A DNA stretch of 64,000 nt from Nocardioides cavernae (GTDB taxonomy: Bacteria; Actinomycetota; Actinomycetes; Propionibacteriales; Nocardioidaceae). The stretch covers positions 806,001 through 870,000 of the forward strand of contig NZ_JACCBW010000001.1 in assembly GCF_013410035.1 (NCBI RefSeq), written 5' to 3'. Each line of letters starts with the position of its first letter. Position 1 is the stretch's first letter. Made by a program: the position numbers and the translations under genes. A model generated the notes under the pieces. That model ran no database searches, had not been told where the DNA came from, and saw only the letters and a program-made list of their open reading frames with translations. Below, in pieces: positions 44,867 through 52,828 of the stretch.

Positions 44867-46274
44867 GCTCGTCCCGGCGCGGCTCCTGCTCGGCGAGGAC
44901 GGTGCCACCCTCGACGCGCTTGGCGGCCGGGGAGCTGAGGGTCACGTCGCCGACGACCTTGACGCCGTTGCCGAAGGTCCAGTCGCCCTCGACGGTGAAC
45001 GAGTCGGCCTCGCGCAGCGACGGCGCGCCCTCGGGGAACCGTTTGTCGAAGTCGCCGACCAGCTTGTAGAACTCGCCGTCCAGCGCGACGTAGGGGATCT
45101 CGTCGCCGGCCTGGTCGAGCACGAAGTCGCGGCCCAGGTCGTAGACGTCGGAGCGCAGCACCAGCAGGTCGTCGGTGGTCTTCACCGGCACGAAGCGGTC
45201 GCGCCCGACCTCGATCGTGCGGGCACCCTCGAAGACCTCGATCGCCGCGCCCATGGCGGTCTCGACCTGGATCACCTTCGGGGTGCCGGGGTCGGCCGGG
45301 TCGAGGTTCTTGACGTTCTTGATGAGCGGCAGGCCGAGGATGCCGCCGCGCGCGTCGAGCGCCTCGACCATCGCCTGCAGGTCGAACCAGAGGTTGTTGG
45401 TCGAGCAGTACTTGTGACGGCTCAGGTCGGCGAGCGCCTCCTTGTCCGCGTCGAGGGTCTGCGCGCTCTCGCGCAGCACGATGCGGCCGTCGGCCTTGCG
45501 TCGGGCGAAGTGGCCGCCCTTGCGGTCCGACGGGGTGCGCCGCACGGCCTCGATCGCGAACGGCGCGCCGCTCTGGGCGAACCAGCCGGCGACCCGCGCG
45601 TCCGGCACCGCGCCCAGGTTGTCGGAGTTGGAGACGAAGACGTAGCGGTAGCCGGCGTCGATGAGCCGGGCGAGCAGCCCGGTGCCGCGCAGCGCCGTGT
45701 AGATGTCGCCGTGGCCGGGCGGGCACCACTCGAGGTCGGGGGCCTTGGGGTACGCCGCGGGCATGAGGTCGGCCTCGAGGAGCTTCGGCTCCTTGTTCTG
45801 CAGGAACTCCAGGGGCAGGCCGTCGACCGGGAGGTCCTCGTAGCGTTCGAGGGCCGCCATGGTGTCGGCCGAGGTGCGGAAGGAGTTCATGAACAGCAGC
45901 GGCAGCGTGGCGTCGTACTCCTTGCGGAGGTGCAGCACCTGCCGCGCGATGATGTCGAGGAAGCTCAGCCCCCGGCGTACGCACAGCAGCGACTTGGCCC
46001 GGTCCATGCCCATCGAGGTGCCCAGGCCGCCGTTGAGCTTGATGACCGCGGTCGCCCGGATCGCCTCGGCGGCGGTCTCCTCCGACACCTCGACGTCGGC
46101 GAGCGCCTCCATGTCGAGGGGGTCGATCGTGTCCTCGGCGATCATGCCGGTCTCGCCGTGCTCGAGGAGCCGGTAGTAGTGGGCGAAGGTGTCGATCGCC
46201 ACCTCGTCCACCCCGGCCTGACGCATCTTCTCGCGCGCGAGCTCGAGTCCTCGGGCGTTGCCCTTGCTTGCCAT
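44859..46274 (-). CDS. UTP-glucose-1-phosphate uridylyltransferase, UDPGP (eukaryote-like) family
   Basis: This makes UDP-glucose for glycans and trehalose. The 471-residue protein belongs to the UDPGP family, not the short bacterial GalU: VIKLNGGLGTSMGMDRAKSL is the nucleotide-binding loop, with FMNSFRTSADT, QNKEPKLL, WCPPGHGDIY, FVSNSDNLGA and CSTNNLWFD following. The locus position equals galU (Rv0993) in mycobacteria, so one enzyme family appears to have replaced another. TACGAT six bases upstream of the ATG suggests a leaderless message and overlaps the divergent promoter of the next gene. Confidence 0.92.
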   Translation of the reverse strand: MASKGNARGLELAREKMRQAGVDEVAIDTFAHYYRLLEHGETGMIAEDTIDPLDMEALADVEVSEETAAEAIRATAVIKLNGGLGTSMGMDRAKSLLCVRRGLSFLDIIARQVLHLRKEYDATLPLLFMNSFRTSADTMAALERYEDLPVDGLPLEFLQNKEPKLLEADLMPAAYPKAPDLEWCPPGHGDIYTALRGTGLLARLIDAGYRYVFVSNSDNLGAVPDARVAGWFAQSGAPFAIEAVRRTPSDRKGGHFARRKADGRIVLRESAQTLDADKEALADLSRHKYCSTNNLWFDLQAMVEALDARGGILGLPLIKNVKNLDPADPGTPKVIQVETAMGAAIEVFEGARTIEVGRDRFVPVKTTDDLLVLRSDVYDLGRDFVLDQAGDEIPYVALDGEFYKLVGDFDKRFPEGAPSLREADSFTVEGDWTFGNGVKVVGDVTLSSPAAKRVEGGTVLAEQEPRRDEHG

Positions 46275-46280
46275 GCTTCG

Positions 46281-46290
46281 ATCGTAGGCT
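46281..46290. promoter_or_regulatory. Overlapping divergent -10 boxes
   Basis: On the plus strand TAGGCT (46285-46290) lies six bases before the GTG at 46297. On the minus strand TACGAT (46286-46281) lies six bases before the ATG at 46274. The two boxes share two bases, so only one RNA polymerase can bind at a time. Confidence 0.6.
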
Positions 46291-46296
46291 GCCGAC

Positions 46297-46905
46297 GTGG
46301 ACTCACCACAGTCGGCTCACAGCGCCGCCGCCAAGACCGCCCTGCGCGACCAGGTGCGGGCCGCCCGCAGGCGTCGCCCGCCGGACGCGTCCGCCGAGGT
46401 CGCAGCCGCCGTGGCGGAGGTCGCCCTCGGCTGGGGCCCGGTGCGCGACGCGGCCACGGTCGCGGCGTACGTCTCCGTCGGCAGCGAGCCGGGCACGGGA
46501 CTGCTGCTGGAGGCTCTGGTCGCCGCGGGCACGCGGGTCGTCGTGCCGGTGGTGCGGCCCGACCGGGACCTCGACTGGACGGTCTACACCGGACCGGACG
46601 ACCTGGCCCCCGCCGTGCGCGGGCTGCTCGAGCCCTCCGGTCCGCGGCTCGGTGTCGACGCCGTCCGCACCGCCGACGTCGTGCTCGCCCCCGGGCTCGC
46701 CGTCTCTCCCGCCGGCGACCGGCTCGGGCAGGGCGGCGGCTACTACGACCGCGTCCTGCCGCGCGTCCCGGCCCAGACCCCGGTGGCCATCGTGCTCTTC
46801 GACGACGAGGTGGGCCTCGACGTGCCCGCCGACCCCCACGACGTACGGGTCGGGTTCGTGCTGACGGCGTCCGGGGTGCGGCGCCTCGGCCCCCTGGAGG
46901 GCTAG
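46297..46905 (+). CDS. 5-formyltetrahydrofolate cyclo-ligase
   Basis: This enzyme returns 5-formyl-THF to the folate pool as 5,10-methenyl-THF using ATP. The 202-residue protein has the N-terminal KTALRDQVRAARRRR, VVVPVVRPDRDLDW, and the ATP-binding motif GQGGGYYDRVLPR. It starts at a leaderless GTG. The place beside the UDP-glucose enzyme matches Rv0992c next to Rv0993. Its TAG stop and that of the convergent acylase share the palindrome CTAG at 46902-46905. Confidence 0.95.
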   Translation: MDSPQSAHSAAAKTALRDQVRAARRRRPPDASAEVAAAVAEVALGWGPVRDAATVAAYVSVGSEPGTGLLLEALVAAGTRVVVPVVRPDRDLDWTVYTGPDDLAPAVRGLLEPSGPRLGVDAVRTADVVLAPGLAVSPAGDRLGQGGGYYDRVLPRVPAQTPVAIVLFDDEVGLDVPADPHDVRVGFVLTASGVRRLGPLEG

Positions 46906-49541
46906 TCGGGGTCCGCGGGCGCCAGCACCAGCCGGTCCTCGGCCGTGGCCTCGACGGCGTCGCGGGAGTACGCCCAGGGCAGGGTGCGTCCCTCGACGTA
47001 GAGCTCGGTCTGGTCGGAGTAGTGCGACGACGCGGGGTGGCCGGAGACGCCGGTGAGGTTGATCCAGCGCGAGTCGTCCCAGTCGGCGGTCGAGACGACC
47101 ATCCGCATCGAGGGCGCGGCCGTGACCTCGTAGCCGTCGACCGCGTTCCACGACGTCGCGTCCACGATCGAGGAGCCGCCGCCCACCTCCCAGCCGTCGC
47201 GGTTGAAGAGCCGCTCTACCAGCCCGATGCCGGACTCACCGAGGGTGGCGTTGTGCAGGTTCATCCGGTGCAGGTGCCCCCACGTCCACAGCTGCGGGTC
47301 GCGCGCCTGGCGTCGGGTGAGCTCGTCGCGCGCCTCGACCATCGCCTGCCGCAGGACGTCGTCGCGGGTCTCGACGACGTCGTCGGTGCCGGCGTCGTCC
47401 CACCACGGCCCGGCCGGCTCGGACAGCATCCGGCTGACGACGAGGAACCAGCGGTCGCCGCCGTCCGGCCAAGTGCGCCGGCGCAGGTCGTCGTGGAAGG
47501 TCAGCTCGAGGACCTTGCGCCACACGACGTTGAAGTACGCCGCCGGCGCGCTGTCGGCGGGCGAGGTGAAGTCCCAGTCGCGCAGGAGGTCCTGGGCGTT
47601 GCGGTAGTAGCCGTTGGGGAGCGTCTCGATGTCGAGGAGGTAGGGCACGAGGCTCTCGGCCATCGGGTTGGTCGTGTCGAGCTGGAGGTCGGCCATCTCC
47701 TGCACGGACAGCTCGCCCTCCTCCTCGAGCACCTCGCGGATCCGGGTCGACCGGTAGCCGTAGTCCCAGTCCTGGGTGAGCAGGTAGGGGTAGCGCTCGT
47801 CGATGACGGCCTGGTTGGCCGTCGCGATGAAGCCCTCCTCCGGGTCGAGCACGCTCGGCAGGCCGTCGAACGGCACGTAGTCGCCGGTCCAGTCGTTGGC
47901 GCTGATCCAGCCCTCGACCGGCATCGTGCCGTCGTTGCCCGCACGACGGATCGGGATCCGGCCGGGAGACTGGTAGCCGATGTGGCCCTCGCGGTCGGCG
48001 TACACCAGGTTCTGCGACGGCACCGCGAAGTCCGCGGCGGCCGCGCGGAACTCGTCCCAGTCCGACGCGCGGTTGAGGCCGAGGATCGCGTCGGCCGTCG
48101 GCGCCGGGTCGAGGGCGGTCCACGCCAGCGCGACGGCGTAGCCGCTCCCCCGGTCCCCAGGCTCGTCGGTCGGGGCGTTGGCGCCCACCGTGGCGAACTC
48201 CGAGGACACGTCGCTGATCAGCGGGCCGTGGACCGTCTCGCGCACCCGCAGCTCGACGTCGTCCTCGCCGCGCACCTTGATCGTCTCGGTGCGCACCTCC
48301 ATCGCCTCGGTCCCGCCGTCGCGGACGTAGCGGTCGTCGCCCTCGGTCTGCTCGAGGAAGAGGTCGGTGACGTCGGGCCCGAGGTTGGTGAACCCCCAGG
48401 CGATGTCGGCGTTGTGGCCGATGATGACGCCGGGCACGCCGGAGAAGGTGAACCCCGACGTGTCGAGGGTGCAGTCGGCCGACGTCTCGCGGCAGTGCAG
48501 GCCCATCTGCATCCAGATGCCCGGCTGGCTGATCCCCAGGTGCGGGTCGTTGGCCAGGATCGGCATCCCGGTCGCGCTGTGCTCACCGTCGACGACCCAG
48601 GAGTTGCTGCCGATGCCGCGCCCCTTGCCAACCAGCTCGGGGACCGCGTCGAGCCGGTCCTGCACGCGCTCGAGCGCCTCGACGACCCCCGCGGGGTACG
48701 CCGGGCGCGTGGGGTTGCGGGTCGCGTTGCCCGTCGCGTTCTGCTCGAAGACGCCGTCGACCACGCCGCCCCCGGAGACGATCGGCGGGTGCTGGTCGAA
48801 GGGGTAGTCCGGCCACAGCTCGGCGATCTCGTCCTCGTCGTGGTCGAGCGAGAGCAGCACCCGGTCGACCTCGGCGTCCATGTTGCCGCGCAGGTCCCAC
48901 GCCATCGCCTTGAGCCAGGCCAGCGAGTCGACGGGGTCCCACTCCGCGGGCGAGTAGTCGAGGCCGGTGAGTCCGAGGATGGCGTACTCCGGCGCGAGCT
49001 GCGACGGGCTCCGGTCGGCGAGGTAGGCGTTGACGCCCTCGGCGTACGACGTCAGCGCGTCCCGTGTCGCGGGCTGGAGCAGTGCCCACTCCTGCTCGGC
49101 GACCCGCCGCCAGCCCATCGTCCGGATGAAGCGGTCGGTCTCGAGCGTGTCCGGCCCGAAGATCTCCGAGAGCCGCCCGGCCGTGACGTGGCGGCGGAAG
49201 TCCATCTCGAAGAAGCGCTCCTGCGCGTGCACGAACCCCTGCGCGAACATGAGGTCGGCGTCGGTGTCGGCGTAGACCTGCGGGATGCCCTCCGCGTCGC
49301 GGACCACCTCCACCGACGCGCTCAGGCCCGGCACCTCGATGGTGCCGTCGTGGTCGGGCAGGGACCGGCGCACGACGACCGTGCCCGCGACGGCGAGGAC
49401 GACCAGCACGAGCACGAGGCCGAGCGCCGTCCAGGCCGCCCAGCGGACCCCCCGGGGCGCGCGCCGGAACGTCTGCCGCCAGCTGATCCGCTGCGGTGCG
49501 GGTGGCTGGTCGGTCGCGGGGGTGGGTGACGGCTCGCTCAT
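46902..49541 (-). CDS. Penicillin acylase-family amidase, membrane anchored
   Basis: This large Ntn-hydrolase precursor has 879 residues. After a cytoplasmic Pro-rich start comes one membrane helix (about 33-57), so the enzyme faces outward. The alpha-chain part has YADTDADLMFAQGFVHAQERFFEMD. The processed beta-chain nucleophile Ser is in GRGIGSNSWVVDG, followed by ANDPHLGISQPGIW. These are the penicillin/acylhomoserine-lactone acylase signatures. Possible roles are beta-lactam or acyl-homoserine-lactone hydrolysis or envelope amide turnover. The ATG at 49541 is preferred to an upstream start, as it precedes the usual MSEPSPTPATD-like tail. Confidence 0.93.
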   Translation of the reverse strand: MSEPSPTPATDQPPAPQRISWRQTFRRAPRGVRWAAWTALGLVLVLVVLAVAGTVVVRRSLPDHDGTIEVPGLSASVEVVRDAEGIPQVYADTDADLMFAQGFVHAQERFFEMDFRRHVTAGRLSEIFGPDTLETDRFIRTMGWRRVAEQEWALLQPATRDALTSYAEGVNAYLADRSPSQLAPEYAILGLTGLDYSPAEWDPVDSLAWLKAMAWDLRGNMDAEVDRVLLSLDHDEDEIAELWPDYPFDQHPPIVSGGGVVDGVFEQNATGNATRNPTRPAYPAGVVEALERVQDRLDAVPELVGKGRGIGSNSWVVDGEHSATGMPILANDPHLGISQPGIWMQMGLHCRETSADCTLDTSGFTFSGVPGVIIGHNADIAWGFTNLGPDVTDLFLEQTEGDDRYVRDGGTEAMEVRTETIKVRGEDDVELRVRETVHGPLISDVSSEFATVGANAPTDEPGDRGSGYAVALAWTALDPAPTADAILGLNRASDWDEFRAAAADFAVPSQNLVYADREGHIGYQSPGRIPIRRAGNDGTMPVEGWISANDWTGDYVPFDGLPSVLDPEEGFIATANQAVIDERYPYLLTQDWDYGYRSTRIREVLEEEGELSVQEMADLQLDTTNPMAESLVPYLLDIETLPNGYYRNAQDLLRDWDFTSPADSAPAAYFNVVWRKVLELTFHDDLRRRTWPDGGDRWFLVVSRMLSEPAGPWWDDAGTDDVVETRDDVLRQAMVEARDELTRRQARDPQLWTWGHLHRMNLHNATLGESGIGLVERLFNRDGWEVGGGSSIVDATSWNAVDGYEVTAAPSMRMVVSTADWDDSRWINLTGVSGHPASSHYSDQTELYVEGRTLPWAYSRDAVEATAEDRLVLAPADPD

Positions 49542-49642
49542 CGCTTCGCCATTGTGCCGTACCATTGGCAGTCGAAGGGCCTGAGTGCCAGCGCGTCGCG
49601 CGGGCCCGGCCGATCGCCCGTCTTGATCGCACGAGGACACAG

Positions 49643-49969
49643 ATGCCCACCTACCAGTACGCCTGCACCGAGTGCGGGCACTCCTTCGAGCAGTTCCAGA
49701 GCTTCAGCGAGGACGCGCTGACCGTCTGCCCGGAGTGCGACGGCAAGCTGCGCAAGCTCTTCAACGCCGTCGGCGTGGTGTTCAAGGGGTCGGGCTTCTA
49801 CCGCACCGACAGCCGCTCCACCTCCTCGTCGTCCGACACCTCCTCCTCCACGACGACATCGTCGGACTCGTCGTCCAGCGCGTCCAGCTCGTCGACCGCC
49901 GGCTCCTCGTCGTCCTCGTCGTCGTCCTCGTCGTCGTCCAGCTCCTCGTCGTCGTCCTCGTCCGACTGA
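49643..49969 (+). CDS. FmdB-family zinc ribbon protein with polyserine tail
   Basis: The 108-residue protein begins with the FmdB zinc ribbon: YACTECGHSFEQ then VCPECDGKLRKLF, two CxxC pairs, and VVFKGSGFYRTDS. From residue 58 to the end it is almost only Ser with a few Thr and Asp, finishing in a run of about 20 serines before the final Asp. Ser/Thr-rich tails are common in actinobacterial FmdB, but this one is extreme. Codons vary between TCC, TCG and AGC, so it is not a simple slippage tract. It matches Rv0991c in the conserved block. Confidence 0.9.
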   Translation: MPTYQYACTECGHSFEQFQSFSEDALTVCPECDGKLRKLFNAVGVVFKGSGFYRTDSRSTSSSSDTSSSTTTSSDSSSSASSSSTAGSSSSSSSSSSSSSSSSSSSSD

Positions 49970-50021
49970 CCCCTGTGGATGCCGCCAGCGGGTGAGCCGT
50001 GATCCGGCCTAGCGTCGGAGC

Positions 50022-50654
50022 ATGTTCCCGGGACTCCCGCCGGCACGCCGTCGGCTCCGCGCCGTACGCCACCAGCTGCTCCGGCGTCGCCGGCTGATCG
50101 CCGCGGCGCTCACCGCCGTCGCCGTGCTCGCCGCGCTGCGTACGCTCGCCCCGCCGCCGCCCGACACCGTCGACGTGCTGGTCGCCGCGCGCGACCTGCC
50201 GTCCGGCACCCTGCTCGGCGACGACGACCTCGCCCTCCGGGCGTACCCCGCCGCCCTGGCCCCCGACACCGCCGCCGAGGCAGCGGCCGGACGCGTGCTC
50301 GCCGCTCCCCTCGGCAGCGGTGAGGTGGTGACCGACGCACGCCTGGTCGGCCCGGGGCTCGCCGATGCGCAGCCCGGCCGCACGGTCGTGCCGGTGCGGC
50401 TGCCGGACGCGGGCATGGCGGCGCTCCTGCGCCCGGGCGACCAGGTCGATCTCGTCGCCACCGACCCCGGCTCGGGCGAGACCAGCCTGGTGGCCGGCGA
50501 CGTCACCGTCCTGGCGACCCCGCGCGACGTGCCGGAGGGCCCGACCGGGGGCTCGGGCGGTGCGCTGGTGGTCGTCGCGGCGACGGCCACCGAGGCCGTA
50601 CGCATCGCATCCGCAGGGTTGTCGCAGTTCCTCACGGTGTCCTGGGAGCGCTAG
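50022..50654 (+). CDS. SAF-domain protein (CpaB/RcpC-like)
   Basis: The 210-residue protein has an N-terminal membrane helix after a basic leader (RRRRLIAAALTAVAVLAAL), then a SAF domain: VDVLVAARDLPSGTLLGDDDLALRAYPAALAP. Next comes a CpaB-like RTVVPVRLPDAGMAALLRPGDQVDLVAT region. SAF/CpaB proteins take part in Flp pilus assembly, but no tad or pilus genes are nearby; in many Actinobacteria this gene stands between fmdB and mscL as here. TAGCGT six bases before the ATG indicates a leaderless message. Confidence 0.85.
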   Translation: MFPGLPPARRRLRAVRHQLLRRRRLIAAALTAVAVLAALRTLAPPPPDTVDVLVAARDLPSGTLLGDDDLALRAYPAALAPDTAAEAAAGRVLAAPLGSGEVVTDARLVGPGLADAQPGRTVVPVRLPDAGMAALLRPGDQVDLVATDPGSGETSLVAGDVTVLATPRDVPEGPTGGSGGALVVVAATATEAVRIASAGLSQFLTVSWER

Positions 50655-50711
50655 CGTTCGCGGGTAGTCACTCGTTCGCCTCTCGGGGCGCATCAAGAGG
50701 GAGCAACCACC

Positions 50712-51083
50712 ATGACCGGCTTCAAGAACTTCATCCTGCGCGGCAACCTGGTCGAGCTGGCCGTCGCGGTCATCATCGGCACGTCGTTCGCCGCGGTCGT
50801 CACGGCCTTCACGGAGATGCTGCTGTCGTTCGTCGCGAAGATCACCGGCGGCGCCCAGCCCAACTTCGACTCCTACGCCCCCGGCGACATCTCGGTCGGT
50901 CCGTTCCTGACGGCCGGCATCGCGTTCCTCATCCTGGCCGCCGTCGTCTACTTCTTCGTCGTGACGCCCTACACCAAGGCCAAGGAGCGCTTCTTCCCGG
51001 CCGAGGACAAGGGCACCCCGGCCGACGTCGCCCTGCTCGAGGAGATCCGCGACCTGCTCAAGACGCGCGGCGGGGCGGTCTGA
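50712..51083 (+). CDS. mscL: Large-conductance mechanosensitive channel
   Basis: MscL opens under membrane tension to release solutes on osmotic downshock. The 123-residue protein has FKNFILRGNLVELAVAVIIG (N-terminal helix plus TM1), AAVVTAFTE, a periplasmic loop and TM2 (AFLILAAVVYFFVVTPY), then the charged C-terminal bundle LLEEIRDLLKTR. A GAGGGAGC site precedes the ATG. A strong terminator hairpin lies 28 bases after the stop. Confidence 0.97.
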   Translation: MTGFKNFILRGNLVELAVAVIIGTSFAAVVTAFTEMLLSFVAKITGGAQPNFDSYAPGDISVGPFLTAGIAFLILAAVVYFFVVTPYTKAKERFFPAEDKGTPADVALLEEIRDLLKTRGGAV

Positions 51084-51111
51084 GCCGGCCCCGCACCACC
51101 GCACCACCCGG

Positions 51112-51137
51112 CGGCCCGTCCCGGCAGGGGCGGGCCG
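51112..51137 (+). terminator. Intrinsic terminator of mscL
   Basis: CGGCCCGTCCC (51112-51122), loop GGCA, GGGGCGGGCCG (51127-51137), with one G-T pair, followed by TTCT. Confidence 0.8.
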
Positions 51138-51178
51138 TTCTCGTGTGGGGGCAGCCAGCCACTTGCTACCTGAAATGT

Positions 51179-51237
51179 CCGCTCGGCGCACGGTATGTCG
51201 CGACTTGAGCGGTCATGTGGTCGCTCAAGTCACGAAA
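51179..51237. repeat. 59-bp palindromic repeat, copy 2
   Basis: This is homologous to 6587-6645. GACTTGAGCG (51202-51211) pairs perfectly with CGCTCAAGTC (51222-51231). Stem changes relative to copy 1 are compensatory (CATGAG/CTCATG versus CTTGAG/CTCAAG), which supports selection for the fold. Confidence 0.8.
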
Positions 51238-51248
51238 GGAACCCACGC

Positions 51249-51437
51249 TCAGCCGTGGTGCGGCGGCACCTGCTCGCGGTACCAGTCGTCGCCCTTGCCC
51301 GGCCGGTCCTCGCGCGCGTCGGAGTCGTCCGTCGTCTGCTCGGGACCGGACTCGCCGAAGACCGCCGCCAAGCGCTGGCGGCGCTTCCACTCCGGCTCCT
51401 GCTGCGGGTCGGGGCGCGAGTCCGAGGGGGTGCTCAT
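51249..51437 (-). CDS. Small conserved actinobacterial protein after the LCP gene
   Basis: The 62-residue hydrophilic protein (EPEWKRRQRLAAVFGESG..., ending DDWYREQVPPHHG) has a basic KRRQRLAAVFGE segment and a conserved-looking C-terminal WxREQVPPHH end that I recall from many actinobacterial hypothetical proteins. Its start overlaps the LCP stop by four bases (ATGA), so the two are translated together. Function unknown; a role linked to the LCP protein is inferred only from coupling. Confidence 0.65.
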   Translation of the reverse strand: MSTPSDSRPDPQQEPEWKRRQRLAAVFGESGPEQTTDDSDAREDRPGKGDDWYREQVPPHHG

Positions 51438-52717
51438 GCACAGACCCCGGGGACCGGCTCCTCCGCGGCGGGCGAGCTCGGCGTGCTCGGTGACGCCGGC
51501 GGCGTCTCGGTGACCGTCTCCGACGGTGTGTCGGACGGGGTGTTCGACGGGGTGTTGGACGGCGTGTTCGACGGGGTCTCGCTCGACTCCGTCTCGCCGG
51601 CCGTGGGCGAGCTGGTCGACGATCCGGGCGGGCCCTCGGCGCTGACCGACGTGCCCTTGATGAGCTTGGCCGGGAGCTCCTTGTCCTCGTTGATCAGCTT
51701 CCAGATCTCGTCGGCCTGCTCGGTCCAGTAGACGCGGCCCCAGAACTCGGAGTCGCGCGGGTAGTAGGCGGTCGGCAGGGTGACGAACTTGATCTTGTCG
51801 AGGCCGATGCCCTGCAGCTGCATCGCCACCTTGCCGAGGCGGGTGACGTTGGCGAACTCCTCGTCGGTGCTGAGCGACTTGGTCGCCGCGTCGAGGAACC
51901 GCACGACCTTGTCGAGACGGGTCAGCGTCCCGGCGGAGAGCACCTCGCGCACGAGCGCGCCGATGAACTCCTGCTGGCGCCGGATCCGGGAGATGTCGTT
52001 CTGCTGGAGGAGGTCGCCGACGTAGCGCGCCCGGACGTAGTCGAGGGCCTCGTCGCCGGTGAGCACCGACGGGTCGCCCTTCGGGACGAAGATGCCGTGC
52101 TTGGGGTCGTCGATGTCCTCGGGGACGCAGACCGGCACGCCGCCGACCGCGTCGACCATCGAGCCGAAGCTCGCGAAGTCGACCACCACGAAGTGCTCGA
52201 CGCGGATGCCGGTGTTCTCCTCGAGCTGGCGCAGCGTGCAGGTCGGGCCGCCGACGCCGTAGGCCGCGTTCCAGATCACGTCCGACACGGCCGGTGAGTC
52301 GCAGCCGTCCTCGGGCCGGTCGACGATCGAGTCGCGCGGGATCGAGACGGCGTACGCCCGGCTGCGGTCCGCGGAGAGGTGCACGAGGATGGTGGTGTCG
52401 GAGCCACCGCCGCCCTCCTGGTCGATCCCGCAGCCGTCGCAGTCGCGCGAGTCCGAGCCCATGACGAGGATGTCGAGCGGCTGGCCGTTGCCGGTGTAGA
52501 CCTCTGCGGGTCGCTCGTCCTCGTCGAGGCCACCGAGGGAGATGCCCTCGATGTTCCCGTTGAGGTGGCGGATGAAGTAGACCGTGCTGAGCCCGGTGAT
52601 CAGCGCGAGCACCACGGCACTGATGAGGATGACCCGTCCGACCGTGTGCTTCCTGGCGACCTTCGCCCGTCTCTTGGGCGCACCGTCAGCGGGCTCCGGG
52701 CGCGACTCATCGGACAC
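51434..52717 (-). CDS. LCP (LytR-CpsA-Psr) family cell-wall glycopolymer ligase
   Basis: LCP enzymes attach teichoic-acid or arabinogalactan-type polymers to peptidoglycan. The 427-residue protein has a cytoplasmic basic start, a membrane helix (GRVILISAVVLALITGLSTVYFI), then the LCP domain with LDILVMGSDSRD, SDTTILVHLSAD, AVSIPRDSIVD, VIWNAAYGVGG and YVRARYVG. The tail is low-complexity Ser/Thr/Pro with SNTP repeats. The GTG at 52717 is chosen: a GAAGGTGAG site precedes it, and a TAGGTT box at 52768-52763 puts the transcript start downstream of the earlier GTG at 52759. Confidence 0.93.
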   Translation of the reverse strand: MSDESRPEPADGAPKRRAKVARKHTVGRVILISAVVLALITGLSTVYFIRHLNGNIEGISLGGLDEDERPAEVYTGNGQPLDILVMGSDSRDCDGCGIDQEGGGGSDTTILVHLSADRSRAYAVSIPRDSIVDRPEDGCDSPAVSDVIWNAAYGVGGPTCTLRQLEENTGIRVEHFVVVDFASFGSMVDAVGGVPVCVPEDIDDPKHGIFVPKGDPSVLTGDEALDYVRARYVGDLLQQNDISRIRRQQEFIGALVREVLSAGTLTRLDKVVRFLDAATKSLSTDEEFANVTRLGKVAMQLQGIGLDKIKFVTLPTAYYPRDSEFWGRVYWTEQADEIWKLINEDKELPAKLIKGTSVSAEGPPGSSTSSPTAGETESSETPSNTPSNTPSNTPSDTPSETVTETPPASPSTPSSPAAEEPVPGVCA

Positions 52718-52828
52718 GGGGCTCACCTTCGACGGGGTGTGGACAGGGGCTGACCGCACAGAACCTACTTCACGAGCGCAAGAATGCGGCGCTCCGCGCG
52801 AGGCGCTGCGGCGTGCGGGTCGACCCCC

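Noticed and set aside
44865..49529. Open frame of 1554 codons on the plus strand opposite the UDP-glucose and penicillin-acylase genes
   Set aside because: It is antisense to well-recognised proteins and its Gly/Arg/Val/Asp-rich translation is typical of a GC-rich shadow frame.
49798..50046. Asp/Glu-rich minus-strand frame opposite the FmdB tail
   Set aside because: It is the complement of Ser codons; the zinc ribbon on the plus strand identifies the real gene.
52718..52759. Earlier GTG start for the LCP protein at 52759
   Set aside because: A -10 box at 52768-52763 would place the transcript start at or after this codon, and a better ribosome site precedes the GTG at 52717.
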